A stretch of 64,000 bases of DNA from Futiania mangrovi (lineage in GTDB: Bacteria; Pseudomonadota; Alphaproteobacteria; Futianiales; Futianiaceae). Under the pieces are notes generated by a model that searched no databases, was not told the DNA's origin, and saw nothing but the letters and a program-made list of their open reading frames with translations. Below, in pieces: positions 46,369 to 53,829 of the stretch. The first letter of the stretch is position 1; each line of letters starts with the position of its first letter. Both the position numbers and the translations under genes were made by a program. Where the stretch lies: NCBI RefSeq assembly GCF_024158125.1, contig NZ_JAMZFT010000002.1, positions 496,001-560,000 of the forward strand. Reading direction: 5' to 3'.

Positions 46369-47069
46369 GCGGGCCCGGGCCGGAGGCCGCCGAACCGGGT
46401 CTCGCCGGGCCGTTCCTGGCGCTCGTCCGGCGCGACCTGCGGCTTGCTTGGCGGGGCGGAGGCGCGGGGGCGCTGTCGACCGTGTTCTTCGTGATCGTGG
46501 CGAGCCTCGTGCCCTTCGGCGTTGGGCCGCAGATGGAGCTGCTGGCGCGAATCGCTGGCGGGGTCGTATGGATCGCGGCGCTGCTGTCGGTGCTGCTGGC
46601 GCTCGACCGTCTCTTTCAGGCGGACATGGAGGACGGTTCGCTCGACCAGCTTGCGCTCTCCGGGCTGCCGCTGGCGCTCGTCGTGCTGGCGAAGGCCATC
46701 GCGCACTGGAGCTCGACGGCCTGGCCGCTGATCGCGGCGGCGCCGCTCATTGCGCTGCTGCTCAATCTGCCTCTGGCGGGACTGCCGGCACTGCTGGCGG
46801 CGCTGGCGATCGGGACGCCTGCGCTCAGCCTGATCGGCGCGGTGGGCGCGGCCCTGACCGTCGGCTTGCGGCGCGGCGGGCTGCTTCTGTCGCTGCTGGT
46901 CCTGCCGCTGTTCGTGCCGGTGCTGATCTTCGGGGCGAGCGCGGTGGAGGCGGCGATCACGCTGGCGCCCGTGTGGCCGCACCTGGCGCTGCTGGGTGCG
47001 GTCAGCCTCGCGGCCCTGGCGCTCTGCCCGCTGGGGGCGGCTGCGGCGCTACGCCTCAATCTGGGCTGA
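46365..47069 (+). CDS. ccmB: Heme exporter protein CcmB
   Basis: A 234-aa membrane permease with six helices and the typical start FLALVRRDLRLAWR before the first. The middle segment WIAALLSVLLALDRLFQADMEDGSLDQL is strongly family-specific (positions about 65-93). Starts with GTG at 46365, overlapping the ccmA stop; a GTG three bases earlier is possible. With CcmA and CcmC it forms the complex that drives heme transfer to CcmE. Confidence 0.95.
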   Translation: MSGPGPEAAEPGLAGPFLALVRRDLRLAWRGGGAGALSTVFFVIVASLVPFGVGPQMELLARIAGGVVWIAALLSVLLALDRLFQADMEDGSLDQLALSGLPLALVVLAKAIAHWSSTAWPLIAAAPLIALLLNLPLAGLPALLAALAIGTPALSLIGAVGAALTVGLRRGGLLLSLLVLPLFVPVLIFGASAVEAAITLAPVWPHLALLGAVSLAALALCPLGAAAALRLNLG

Positions 47070-47116
47070 GGCCCGGTGTCCGGTTCAGCTTGCGGGAGGG
47101 GGGGCTGCCGCCCTAA

Positions 47117-47866
47117 ATGAGCGTCATGTTCGGTTACGCCAATCCCGCCCGCTTCATGCGCCTGTCGTCCCGGCTGCTGCCGTGGGTGGCGGCGCTGGCG
47201 CTCGCGGCGCTGACCGTGGGCGTGCCGATGTCTTTCATGGCGCCGCCCGACTACCAGCAGGGCGAGACGGTGCGCATCATGTACGTGCATGTGCCCGCCG
47301 CGTGGATGGCCATGTTCGCCTATGCGACGATTGCCGTGGCGAGCCTCTTCTCGCTGATCTGGCGGCACCCGCTGGCCGACGCCTGCGCGCGGCAGGCCGC
47401 GCCGCTGGGCGCGGGTTTCACGCTGATCGCGCTGGTGACGGGAAGCCTGTGGGGCGAGCCGATGTGGGGCACCTGGTGGGTGTGGGACGCGCGGCTGACG
47501 TCGGTACTGCTGCTGTTCTTCCTCTATCTCGGCTACATGGCGCTGTGGGCGGCGATCGAGGACCCGGCGAAGGCGGCGCGCGCGGCGGCGATCCTCGGCC
47601 TCGCGGGCGCGATCAACCTGCCGGTCATCAAGTTCTCGGTCGACTGGTGGAACACGCTGCACCAGCCGGCCTCGGTGCTGCGTCTCGACGGCCCGACGAT
47701 CCATCCCGACATGTTGTGGCCGCTGCTGGTGATGGGGCTGGCGTTCCAGCTGGTGTTCGTGACGCTGCTGTTCGTCGGCATGCGGACGGAGGTCAGGGCG
47801 CGGCGGCTGCATGCGCTGCGGGTGGCGCGCGCGCACGGTGCTGCCGGGGAGGCGCGGGCCGCATGA
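47117..47866 (+). CDS. ccmC: Heme handling protein CcmC
   Basis: A 249-aa inner-membrane protein that presents heme to CcmE in the periplasm. The tryptophan-rich heme-binding motif is in WGTWWVWDARLTS near residues 117-129, flanked by conserved histidines (MYVHVPAAW near 57 and TLHQPAS near 182). Six helices are predicted. GGGAGGGG precedes the ATG at 47117. The stop overlaps the ccmD start (ATGA). Confidence 0.96.
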   Translation: MSVMFGYANPARFMRLSSRLLPWVAALALAALTVGVPMSFMAPPDYQQGETVRIMYVHVPAAWMAMFAYATIAVASLFSLIWRHPLADACARQAAPLGAGFTLIALVTGSLWGEPMWGTWWVWDARLTSVLLLFFLYLGYMALWAAIEDPAKAARAAAILGLAGAINLPVIKFSVDWWNTLHQPASVLRLDGPTIHPDMLWPLLVMGLAFQLVFVTLLFVGMRTEVRARRLHALRVARAHGAAGEARAA

Positions 47867-48072
47867 GCGATTTCCTGGCGATGGGCGGATACGCGGCCTA
47901 TGTCTGGCCCTCCTGGGGCGTGACGGTGCTGGTGCTTGGGGGGCTTTCGCTCGCCTATGCGCTGAAGGCCCGCTCGGTCGCTGCCGCGCTGGAACGGGAG
48001 GAGGCGCGCCGCGGACCCCGGCGCCGGGCCGCCATGGAAACGGCGGCTGCCGGGGCGGAGGAGGCATCGTGA
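47863..48072 (+). CDS. ccmD: Heme exporter protein CcmD
   Basis: A 69-aa single-pass membrane protein. The pattern MGGYAAYVWPSWG followed by a hydrophobic helix (VTVLVLGGLSLAYALKA) and a basic, Glu/Arg-rich cytoplasmic end is diagnostic. CcmD is needed to release holo-CcmE from CcmABC. Overlaps ccmC and ccmG by 4 nt each. Confidence 0.93.
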   Translation: MSDFLAMGGYAAYVWPSWGVTVLVLGGLSLAYALKARSVAAALEREEARRGPRRRAAMETAAAGAEEAS

Positions 48073-48626
48073 ACCGCACGCGCATCCTCGTCCTGCTGCC
48101 GGTGCTCGTGTTCCTGGGCATCGCCGGGGCGTTTCTCTGGGGCCTCTATTTCGGCAATGCGCGCGAAGTGCCCTCCGCGCTGATCGGGCGGCCCGCGCCG
48201 CAGTTCGATCTCGCCCCGCTCGCCGAAGGGGCCGAACGCTTCGCCACCGCCGACCTCATGCAGGGCGAGGCGTCCATCGTGAACGTCTGGGCGTCCTGGT
48301 GCGTGCCGTGCCGGGCCGAGCATGAATTGCTGATGGAGATCCGTGAGCGCGGGCTCGCGCCGCTCTACGGCCTCAACTACAAGAACGACCCGGAGGATGC
48401 GCGCGCCTTCCTCGACGAGCTGGGCGACCCGTTCGACAAGGTGGGCGTCGACCGCAACGGGCGCACCGGCATCGACTGGGGCGTCTACGGTGTGCCGGAA
48501 ACCTTCGTCGTCGATGGGGCGGGCCGCATCGTCTACAAGCATATCGGCCCGCTCGTCCCCGGCGATATCGAGGGCAAGATCTTGCCTGCGCTGGAGAAGG
48601 CGCGCGCGACCCCGCCGCAAGGCTGA
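48069..48626 (+). CDS. ccmG: Thiol:disulfide interchange protein CcmG (DsbE)
   Basis: A 185-aa membrane-anchored thioredoxin that keeps apocytochrome c thiols reduced for heme attachment. Residues about 6-27 are the anchor; the active site is WCVPCR near residue 80 in NVWASWCVPCRAEH; the cis-Pro region GVYGVPETFVVD is near 140. Starts with GTG at 48069, overlapping the ccmD stop. ccmE, ccmF and ccmH are not in the window and must be elsewhere. Confidence 0.95.
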   Translation: MNRTRILVLLPVLVFLGIAGAFLWGLYFGNAREVPSALIGRPAPQFDLAPLAEGAERFATADLMQGEASIVNVWASWCVPCRAEHELLMEIRERGLAPLYGLNYKNDPEDARAFLDELGDPFDKVGVDRNGRTGIDWGVYGVPETFVVDGAGRIVYKHIGPLVPGDIEGKILPALEKARATPPQG

Positions 48627-48698
48627 GCCGGGCTGAGCGGATTGACCCGGCCCGCGAGGGCTGGACGCGGCCCCCGATTCGCGCCACATCTCGTGACC

Positions 48699-49274
48699 AT
48701 GAGCGAGCTTCCAGCCGACCCCCACCGCTTCGTGCGGCGCGTGCCCGACGGCGACGACCGGGAGCGGCGCGTGTGCAGCGATTGCGGCTTCGTCGACTAC
48801 GAGAACCCGAAGATCGTCGTCGGCGCGGTCGTGAGCCACGGCGCGAGGCTGCTGCTCTGCCGCCGCGCGATCGAGCCGCGGCGCGGCTTCTGGACGCTGC
48901 CCGCCGGATACCTGGAGCTGGGCGAGGCGACGGAGGCGGGGGCGGTCCGCGAGGCATGGGAAGAGGCGCGCGCCGAGATCGAGATCGACCAGCTGCTCGC
49001 GGTCTATTCGATCCCACGGATCAGCCAGGTGCAGCTGATCTACCGGGCGCGACTCACGCGGCCCGAGGTCGCGCCGGGCCCGGAGAGCGAGGAGGTCGGA
49101 CTCTTCGCCTGGGACGATATCCCGTGGGACCGGATCGCGTTCCCCAGCGTGCACTGGGCGCTGGCCGCCTGGGACGAAAGCCGGGGCCGGGCGGGGTTCG
49201 CCCCCTACACCAATCCGCCGGGCGCCACGGGCGACATGCGGCGGGCAGGACGTATCAAGGGAGAGGGCGCATGA
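48699..49274 (+). CDS. Nudix hydrolase with N-terminal zinc ribbon
   Basis: A 191-aa protein. The Nudix box G-x5-E-x7-R-E-x2-E-E is found in [20 protein letters not shown] near residues 68-87. Before it, [13 protein letters not shown] resembles one half of the zinc ribbon of NudC and of ADP-ribose pyrophosphatase-like proteins. The likely substrate is a nucleotide sugar or NAD-like dinucleotide, which is not certain. The ATG at 48699 fits the domain; the frame opens at 48642. The stop overlaps the DUF2237 start. Confidence 0.9.
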   Translation: MSELPADPHRFVRRVPDGDDRERRVCSDCGFVDYENPKIVVGAVVSHGARLLLCRRAIEPRRGFWTLPAGYLELGEATEAGAVREAWEEARAEIEIDQLLAVYSIPRISQVQLIYRARLTRPEVAPGPESEEVGLFAWDDIPWDRIAFPSVHWALAAWDESRGRAGFAPYTNPPGATGDMRRAGRIKGEGA

Positions 49275-49663
49275 GCGGACGCGAAACCGAGACGGAAACG
49301 CAGCGGAACGTGCTGGGCGAGGCGCTGGAGACCTGCTCGACCTCGCCGCTGACGGGCTTCTACCGCGACGGCTGCTGCAACACCGGCGCCGGCGACCATG
49401 GCGTGCACACGGTGTGCGCGGAGATGACGGCGGAGTTCCTCGCCTTCTCGAAATATGTGGGCAACGATCTCTCGACGCCGCGGCCGGAGTTCGGCTTCGC
49501 GGGGCTGAAGCCCGGTGACCGCTGGTGCGTGTGCGCGGCGCGCTGGTACCAGGCCTATGACGAGGGCTGCCCGGCGCCGGTCTTCCTGCGCGCGACGAAC
49601 GAGGCGACGCTCGCCATCGTGCCGCTGGCCGCGCTCAAGGAATGCGCGCGCGACCTGAGCTGA
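49271..49663 (+). CDS. DUF2237 family protein
   Basis: A 130-aa cysteine-rich protein (nine Cys). The family pattern [57 protein letters not shown] and [15 protein letters not shown] is complete. No function is established; the many conserved cysteines suggest metal binding or a redox role. Start overlaps the Nudix stop (ATGA), so the two are coupled. Convergent with yciB; only 4 nt separate the stops. Confidence 0.9.
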   Translation: MSGRETETETQRNVLGEALETCSTSPLTGFYRDGCCNTGAGDHGVHTVCAEMTAEFLAFSKYVGNDLSTPRPEFGFAGLKPGDRWCVCAARWYQAYDEGCPAPVFLRATNEATLAIVPLAALKECARDLS

Positions 49664-49667
49664 GGCG

Positions 49668-50276
49668 TCAGGCACGGGGACGCGCGCCCGCTTCCGCCTC
49701 CGCTTCCGCCTCGGTCATCGAGCGGTTCATCAGCGGGATCTGCGCGAAGGTGAAGATCAGCGTGATCGGCATCACGCCGAAGGTCTTGAAGCTGACCCAG
49801 GTCTCGGTCGAGAAATTGCGCCACACGACCTCGTTGAGGACCGCGAGGAAGACGAAGAACAGCCCCCAGCGCAGCGTCAGCGTGCGCCAGCCCTCGGCCG
49901 TCATGGGGAAGGCTTCTTCCAGAAGGGGCTTCAGCAGCGACTTGCCGAAGCCGAGCCCGCCCAGCAGGATCGCCGCAAACAGGCCGTTCACGATGGTCGG
50001 CTTGAGCTTGATGAACAGCTCGTCGTTGAGGAAGATCGTCAGGCCGCCGAACACGAACACCACGATGCCCGAGACCATGGGCATGACCGGCAGCTTGCGC
50101 ACCATGATGTAGGACGTGGTCAGCGAAACGGCCGTCGCGATCATGAAGGTGCCCGTGGCGAGCACGATGGGCGCATACTCGGTCCCGCCGATGGTCATGG
50201 GCGGAGCCTGCGTGAAGGTCAGGAAGAAGACGCCGAGCGGTCCGACCTCGAGCAGCAGTTTGACGAGCGCGTTCAT
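49668..50276 (-). CDS. yciB: Septation protein A / YciB-type inner-membrane protein
   Basis: A 202-aa protein with five hydrophobic helices and the family start NALVKLLLEVGPLGVFFLTF (residues 2-21), plus PTIVNGLFAAILLGG, LTLRWGLFFVFLAVLNEVVW and WVSFKTFGVMPITLIFTFAQ. Also known as IspZ/IspA; it helps keep cell envelope integrity and links to the division and elongation machinery in E. coli. The ATG at 50276 has GGAGAGGGAG upstream. It follows ftsY on the same strand, as in many relatives. The acidic C-terminus (EAEAEAEAG) is unusual. Confidence 0.93.
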   Translation of the reverse strand: MNALVKLLLEVGPLGVFFLTFTQAPPMTIGGTEYAPIVLATGTFMIATAVSLTTSYIMVRKLPVMPMVSGIVVFVFGGLTIFLNDELFIKLKPTIVNGLFAAILLGGLGFGKSLLKPLLEEAFPMTAEGWRTLTLRWGLFFVFLAVLNEVVWRNFSTETWVSFKTFGVMPITLIFTFAQIPLMNRSMTEAEAEAEAGARPRA

Positions 50277-50339
50277 CCGTTCTCCCTCTCCGGGCCGCGT
50301 CTGGGCCCGTGACATAGCGCGGGGCGGCTTGCCGTCCCC

Positions 50340-51536
50340 TTAAGACGTCCCCGGCGCTGCGCCGGTGATCGCGCGGGCATAATCCATCGGGTCGAAGGGC
50401 TGCAGATCGTCGATCCCCTCGCCCACGCCGACGGCGTGCACCGGCAGGCCCGTCTGCTCCGCGATGGAGACCAGCACGCCGCCCTTGGCGGATCCGTCGA
50501 GTTTCGTCACCACGAGGCCGGTCACGTCCGCCATCTCGCGGAACACCTCCGCCTGGTTGATCGCGTTCTGCCCCGTGGTGGCGTCGAGCACGAGCAGCGT
50601 GGCGTGCGGCGCGTCCACGTCGATCTTCTTCACGACGCGGCCGATCTTCTGCAGTTCCGCCATGAGGTCCGTCTTGTTCTGCAGGCGGCCAGCGGTGTCG
50701 ATCATCAGAACGTCCATGCCTTCCGCCTTCGCCCGCGTCAGTGCGTCATAGGCGAGGCCGGCGGCGTCCGCGCCCACCTTTCCCGAGACGACGGGTAGGC
50801 CGGAGCGTTCGCCCCAGACCTGCAACTGCTCGATCGCGGCGGCGCGGAAAGTGTCCCCGGCGGCGAGCATGACCTTGAGACCCGCGCCCTTCAGCTGGCT
50901 CGCGAGCTTTCCGATGGTCGTGGTCTTGCCGGTCCCGTTCACGCCCACGAACATGATGACGTAGGGTTTTGCATCCGCGCGCAGCGGCAGGGGCTTCGCC
51001 ACCGGTTCGAGCGTGCGTGCGATCTCCGCGGCGAGCGCGCCGCGCACTTCCTCCGGCGCAAGCTCCTTGCCGAAGCGGCCCTTGGCGAGCGCGGCGGTGA
51101 TGCGCGAGGCCGCCTTTACGCCGAGGTCGGCAGAGATCAGCAGCTCCTCAAGCTCCTCCAGCGTGTCGTCGTCGAGCTTGCGCTTGGTGAAGATCGCGCC
51201 GATCCCCTCCGACAGGCGGGAGGAGGAGCGGGTGAGGCCGCGCGTCAGCCGCGCGAAGAAGCCCGGCTTGCGGGCGGGTTCGGGTTCCGGTGCGGGCGTA
51301 TCTTCGGCGCGCGCGAAGACGGGGGCTTTCGTGGCGGGCGCGGGCGCAGCCACGGGCTGGGGCTCGGGGGCCGGTTCCCGTGCGGCCTCGGGTTGGGGTT
51401 CAGGTTCGACCGCGGCCTGTCCGGTGTCCTCCGGCGGACGCTCCTCGCCGGTCTCGTCAGGTGTGACGTCGGGCCGGGGCGCCTCTTTCGCCTCCTCCGG
51501 GGCGGGCTTCTTCTTTCCGAAGGGCCAGAGTGCCAT
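50340..51536 (-). CDS. ftsY: Signal recognition particle receptor FtsY
   Basis: SRP receptor GTPase of 398 aa that docks ribosome-nascent chain complexes at the membrane. Residues about 1-90 form an acidic, Pro/Glu-rich A domain; the NG domain follows, with G1 GVNGTGKTTT, DTFRAAA, G3 DTAGRLQNK, G4 TKLDGSAKGG and the closing GVGEGIDDLQPF. Start ATG at 51536 shares its A with the last base of the mtaB TAA stop (TAATG). Confidence 0.97.
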   Translation of the reverse strand: MALWPFGKKKPAPEEAKEAPRPDVTPDETGEERPPEDTGQAAVEPEPQPEAAREPAPEPQPVAAPAPATKAPVFARAEDTPAPEPEPARKPGFFARLTRGLTRSSSRLSEGIGAIFTKRKLDDDTLEELEELLISADLGVKAASRITAALAKGRFGKELAPEEVRGALAAEIARTLEPVAKPLPLRADAKPYVIMFVGVNGTGKTTTIGKLASQLKGAGLKVMLAAGDTFRAAAIEQLQVWGERSGLPVVSGKVGADAAGLAYDALTRAKAEGMDVLMIDTAGRLQNKTDLMAELQKIGRVVKKIDVDAPHATLLVLDATTGQNAINQAEVFREMADVTGLVVTKLDGSAKGGVLVSIAEQTGLPVHAVGVGEGIDDLQPFDPMDYARAITGAAPGTS

Positions 51537-52789
51537 TACGCCGCCTCCGCGTAGGTCCGTGTGCCGTCGTGCCGGATGTGCCGCACCGCCGCGACCGTGC
51601 CGGGGGCGAGTGTGTCGGGCACGGCAACGGTCGAGAAATCCTCCGCCCGCGCCTCGCCCGGCTTCTCCACCAGCACGCGGTCGATCTGGCCGATCTTGGT
51701 ATCGAGATGGGCGGCCAGCCGCGCGGCCGCCGCCGCCCGCAGCGCCTGGGCGCGCGCCTTCACGACCTCGCGGGGAAGCTGCGGCATGCGGGCCGCGGGC
51801 GTGCCCTCACGCGCCGAAAAGGGGAAGACATGGGCATAGGCGATGGCGCACTCGTCGAGCAGGCGCAGAGAGCCCTCGAACATCGCGTCCGTCTCGGTCG
51901 GGAAGCCCGCGATGATGTCGGCGCCGAAGGCGACGTCGGGGCGGACCGTGCGCACCTTCTCGCAGAAGGCGATGGCGTCGGCGCGCAGGTGGCGGCGCTT
52001 CATGCGCTTCAGGATCATGTCGTCGCCCGCCTGCAGCGACAGGTGCAGGTGCGGCATCAGGCGCTTCTCCTCCGCGATCAGGCGGAACAGCGTCTCGTCC
52101 ACCTCCACCGCGTCGAGAGAGGAGAGCCGCAGCCGCTGCAACTCCGGCACCAGCCGGAAGATGCGCTGGCAGAGATCGCCGAGCGTGGGCCTGCCCGGCA
52201 GGTCCGCGCCGTAGGAGGTGAGGTCGACGCCGGTCAGCACCACCTCCGCGAAGCCCGCGGCGGCGAGGCGGCGCACCTCCTCCACCACCGGCCCGGCGGG
52301 GACGGAGCGGGAGTTGCCGCGCCCGAACGGGATGATGCAGAAGGTGCAGCGGTGGTCGCAGCCGTTCTGCACCTGCACATAGGCGCGGGCGCGTCCGTCG
52401 AAGCTGTCGACCATGTGGGCCGCGGTCTCCCGCACCGACATGATGTCGTTGACGCGCACCTGCTCGGCCACGCCCGTGCCGAAGTCGGGGGCGAAGTGGC
52501 GCGCCTCCAGCTTCTCGGCATTGCCGAGCACGCGGTCCACCTCCGGCATGGCGGCGAAGCGGGCGGGGTCGATCTGCGCGGCGCAGCCCGTGACGATGAT
52601 GCGCGCGTCCGGGTTCTCGCGCCGCGCGCGCCGGATCGCCTGGCGGGCCTGGCGCACGGCCTCCGCCGTGACCGCGCAGGTGTTGAACACGATGGCGTTG
52701 TCGAGGCCCGCATCCTGCGCATTGCGGCGCATCACCTCGGATTCGTAGGTGTTGAGGCGGCAGCCGAAGGTGACGATGTCAACGCTCAT
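51536..52789 (-). CDS. mtaB: tRNA threonylcarbamoyladenosine methylthiotransferase MtaB
   Basis: Radical-SAM methylthiotransferase of 417 aa that turns t6A37 into ms2t6A37 in tRNA, thus acting after TsaD (also in this window). Three cysteines of the N-terminal UPF0004 domain are seen (TFGCRLNTYE, NTCAVT, VTGCAAQ); the radical-SAM motif is GCDHRCTFCIIP; and LQAGDDMILKRMKRRH plus a C-terminal TRAM-like region follow. Start ATG overlaps the dapF stop (ATGA). This order dapF-mtaB-ftsY is a conserved alphaproteobacterial operon. Confidence 0.96.
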   Translation of the reverse strand: MSVDIVTFGCRLNTYESEVMRRNAQDAGLDNAIVFNTCAVTAEAVRQARQAIRRARRENPDARIIVTGCAAQIDPARFAAMPEVDRVLGNAEKLEARHFAPDFGTGVAEQVRVNDIMSVRETAAHMVDSFDGRARAYVQVQNGCDHRCTFCIIPFGRGNSRSVPAGPVVEEVRRLAAAGFAEVVLTGVDLTSYGADLPGRPTLGDLCQRIFRLVPELQRLRLSSLDAVEVDETLFRLIAEEKRLMPHLHLSLQAGDDMILKRMKRRHLRADAIAFCEKVRTVRPDVAFGADIIAGFPTETDAMFEGSLRLLDECAIAYAHVFPFSAREGTPAARMPQLPREVVKARAQALRAAAAARLAAHLDTKIGQIDRVLVEKPGEARAEDFSTVAVPDTLAPGTVAAVRHIRHDGTRTYAEAA

Positions 52790-53676
52790 GCCGCCTGCCC
52801 CGGGCCTCCGGCCTCCGCCTCCGCCCGCACGGCGGCGAGCCAGTCGGCGTCGAACTCCGCATCGAAGACGCGGGACCACGGCCCGGTCATCAGCACGTGG
52901 CCGTCGCTCTCCCGCCAGGTGACGGTGAGGGTTCCGCCGTCGACCTCCACCTCCACGGTGCGGTCGAGCAATTGCTTGCGCACGCCCGCGACGACCGCGG
53001 CGCACGCGCCCGACCCGCAGGCGAGCGTCAGCCCTGCGCCCCGCTCCCAAACCCTGAGCCGGATGCGGCCCGGATCGCGGACCTGCGCGAAGCCGATGTT
53101 GGCGCGCTCCGGGAAGAGGAAATGGTTCTCCAGGAACGGCCCGGCGCGCGCGATGTCGTGGGCGGCGACGTCGTCCACGAAGAACACCGCGTGCGGATTG
53201 CCCATGTTGACGCAGCCCGGCGAATGCAGCGTCGGCGCGTCGATCGGCCCGAGCTTCAGGTCGATGCCGCGGGTGTCCATGCGCTCGGCCAGCGGGATCT
53301 GGTCCCATTCGAGGCGCGGCTCCAGCATGTCGACCGTGATCTGGCCCTCTCCGGCGTCGCGGCAGACGAGGAGGCCGCGCTCGGTCTTGAGCGTCACGGC
53401 GTCGGTCTCAAGCTCCGTCATCAGCAGGCCTGCCACGCAGCGCGTCCCGTTGCCGCAGGCGCCCGATTCCGAGCCGTCGGAGTTCCAGAAGGTCACGGTG
53501 GCGGCAACCTGCGGATGCCGGTCCACGGTGATGAGCTGGTCGAAGCCCACACCGCGGTGCCGGTCGGCGATGGCGCGGGCGAGCGCGGGCGTCACCGGGC
53601 AGGGGGTTTCCCGCCGGTCGATCACAACGAAATCGTTTCCGAGGCCATGCGCCTTCACGAAGCCGAGGCCGGTCAT
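52786..53676 (-). CDS. dapF: Diaminopimelate epimerase
   Basis: Converts LL- to meso-diaminopimelate for lysine and peptidoglycan synthesis. At 296 aa it has the two catalytic cysteines, Cys74 in SGACGNGTRC and Cys220 in LACGSGACAA, and the standard start GLGFVKAHGLGNDFVVID. GGAG lies 7-10 nt before the ATG at 53676. First gene of the dapF-mtaB-ftsY-yciB group; divergent from the dimethylformamidase-like gene. Confidence 0.97.
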   Translation of the reverse strand: MTGLGFVKAHGLGNDFVVIDRRETPCPVTPALARAIADRHRGVGFDQLITVDRHPQVAATVTFWNSDGSESGACGNGTRCVAGLLMTELETDAVTLKTERGLLVCRDAGEGQITVDMLEPRLEWDQIPLAERMDTRGIDLKLGPIDAPTLHSPGCVNMGNPHAVFFVDDVAAHDIARAGPFLENHFLFPERANIGFAQVRDPGRIRLRVWERGAGLTLACGSGACAAVVAGVRKQLLDRTVEVEVDGGTLTVTWRESDGHVLMTGPWSRVFDAEFDADWLAAVRAEAEAGGPGQAA

Positions 53677-53829
53677 GGTCGTCTCCACGCTCGAACTGCC
53701 GCCGCTTATATGGGATCGCACGCGGCGGCACAAATGGCGCGGGAGCCACATCGGGGTGCGTGCGTGCCCTTTTCGCCGCGGGCGCGGGTTCCTAGAGTGA
53801 GGGGAAGGCGAAAACGCAAGCGAGGGGGG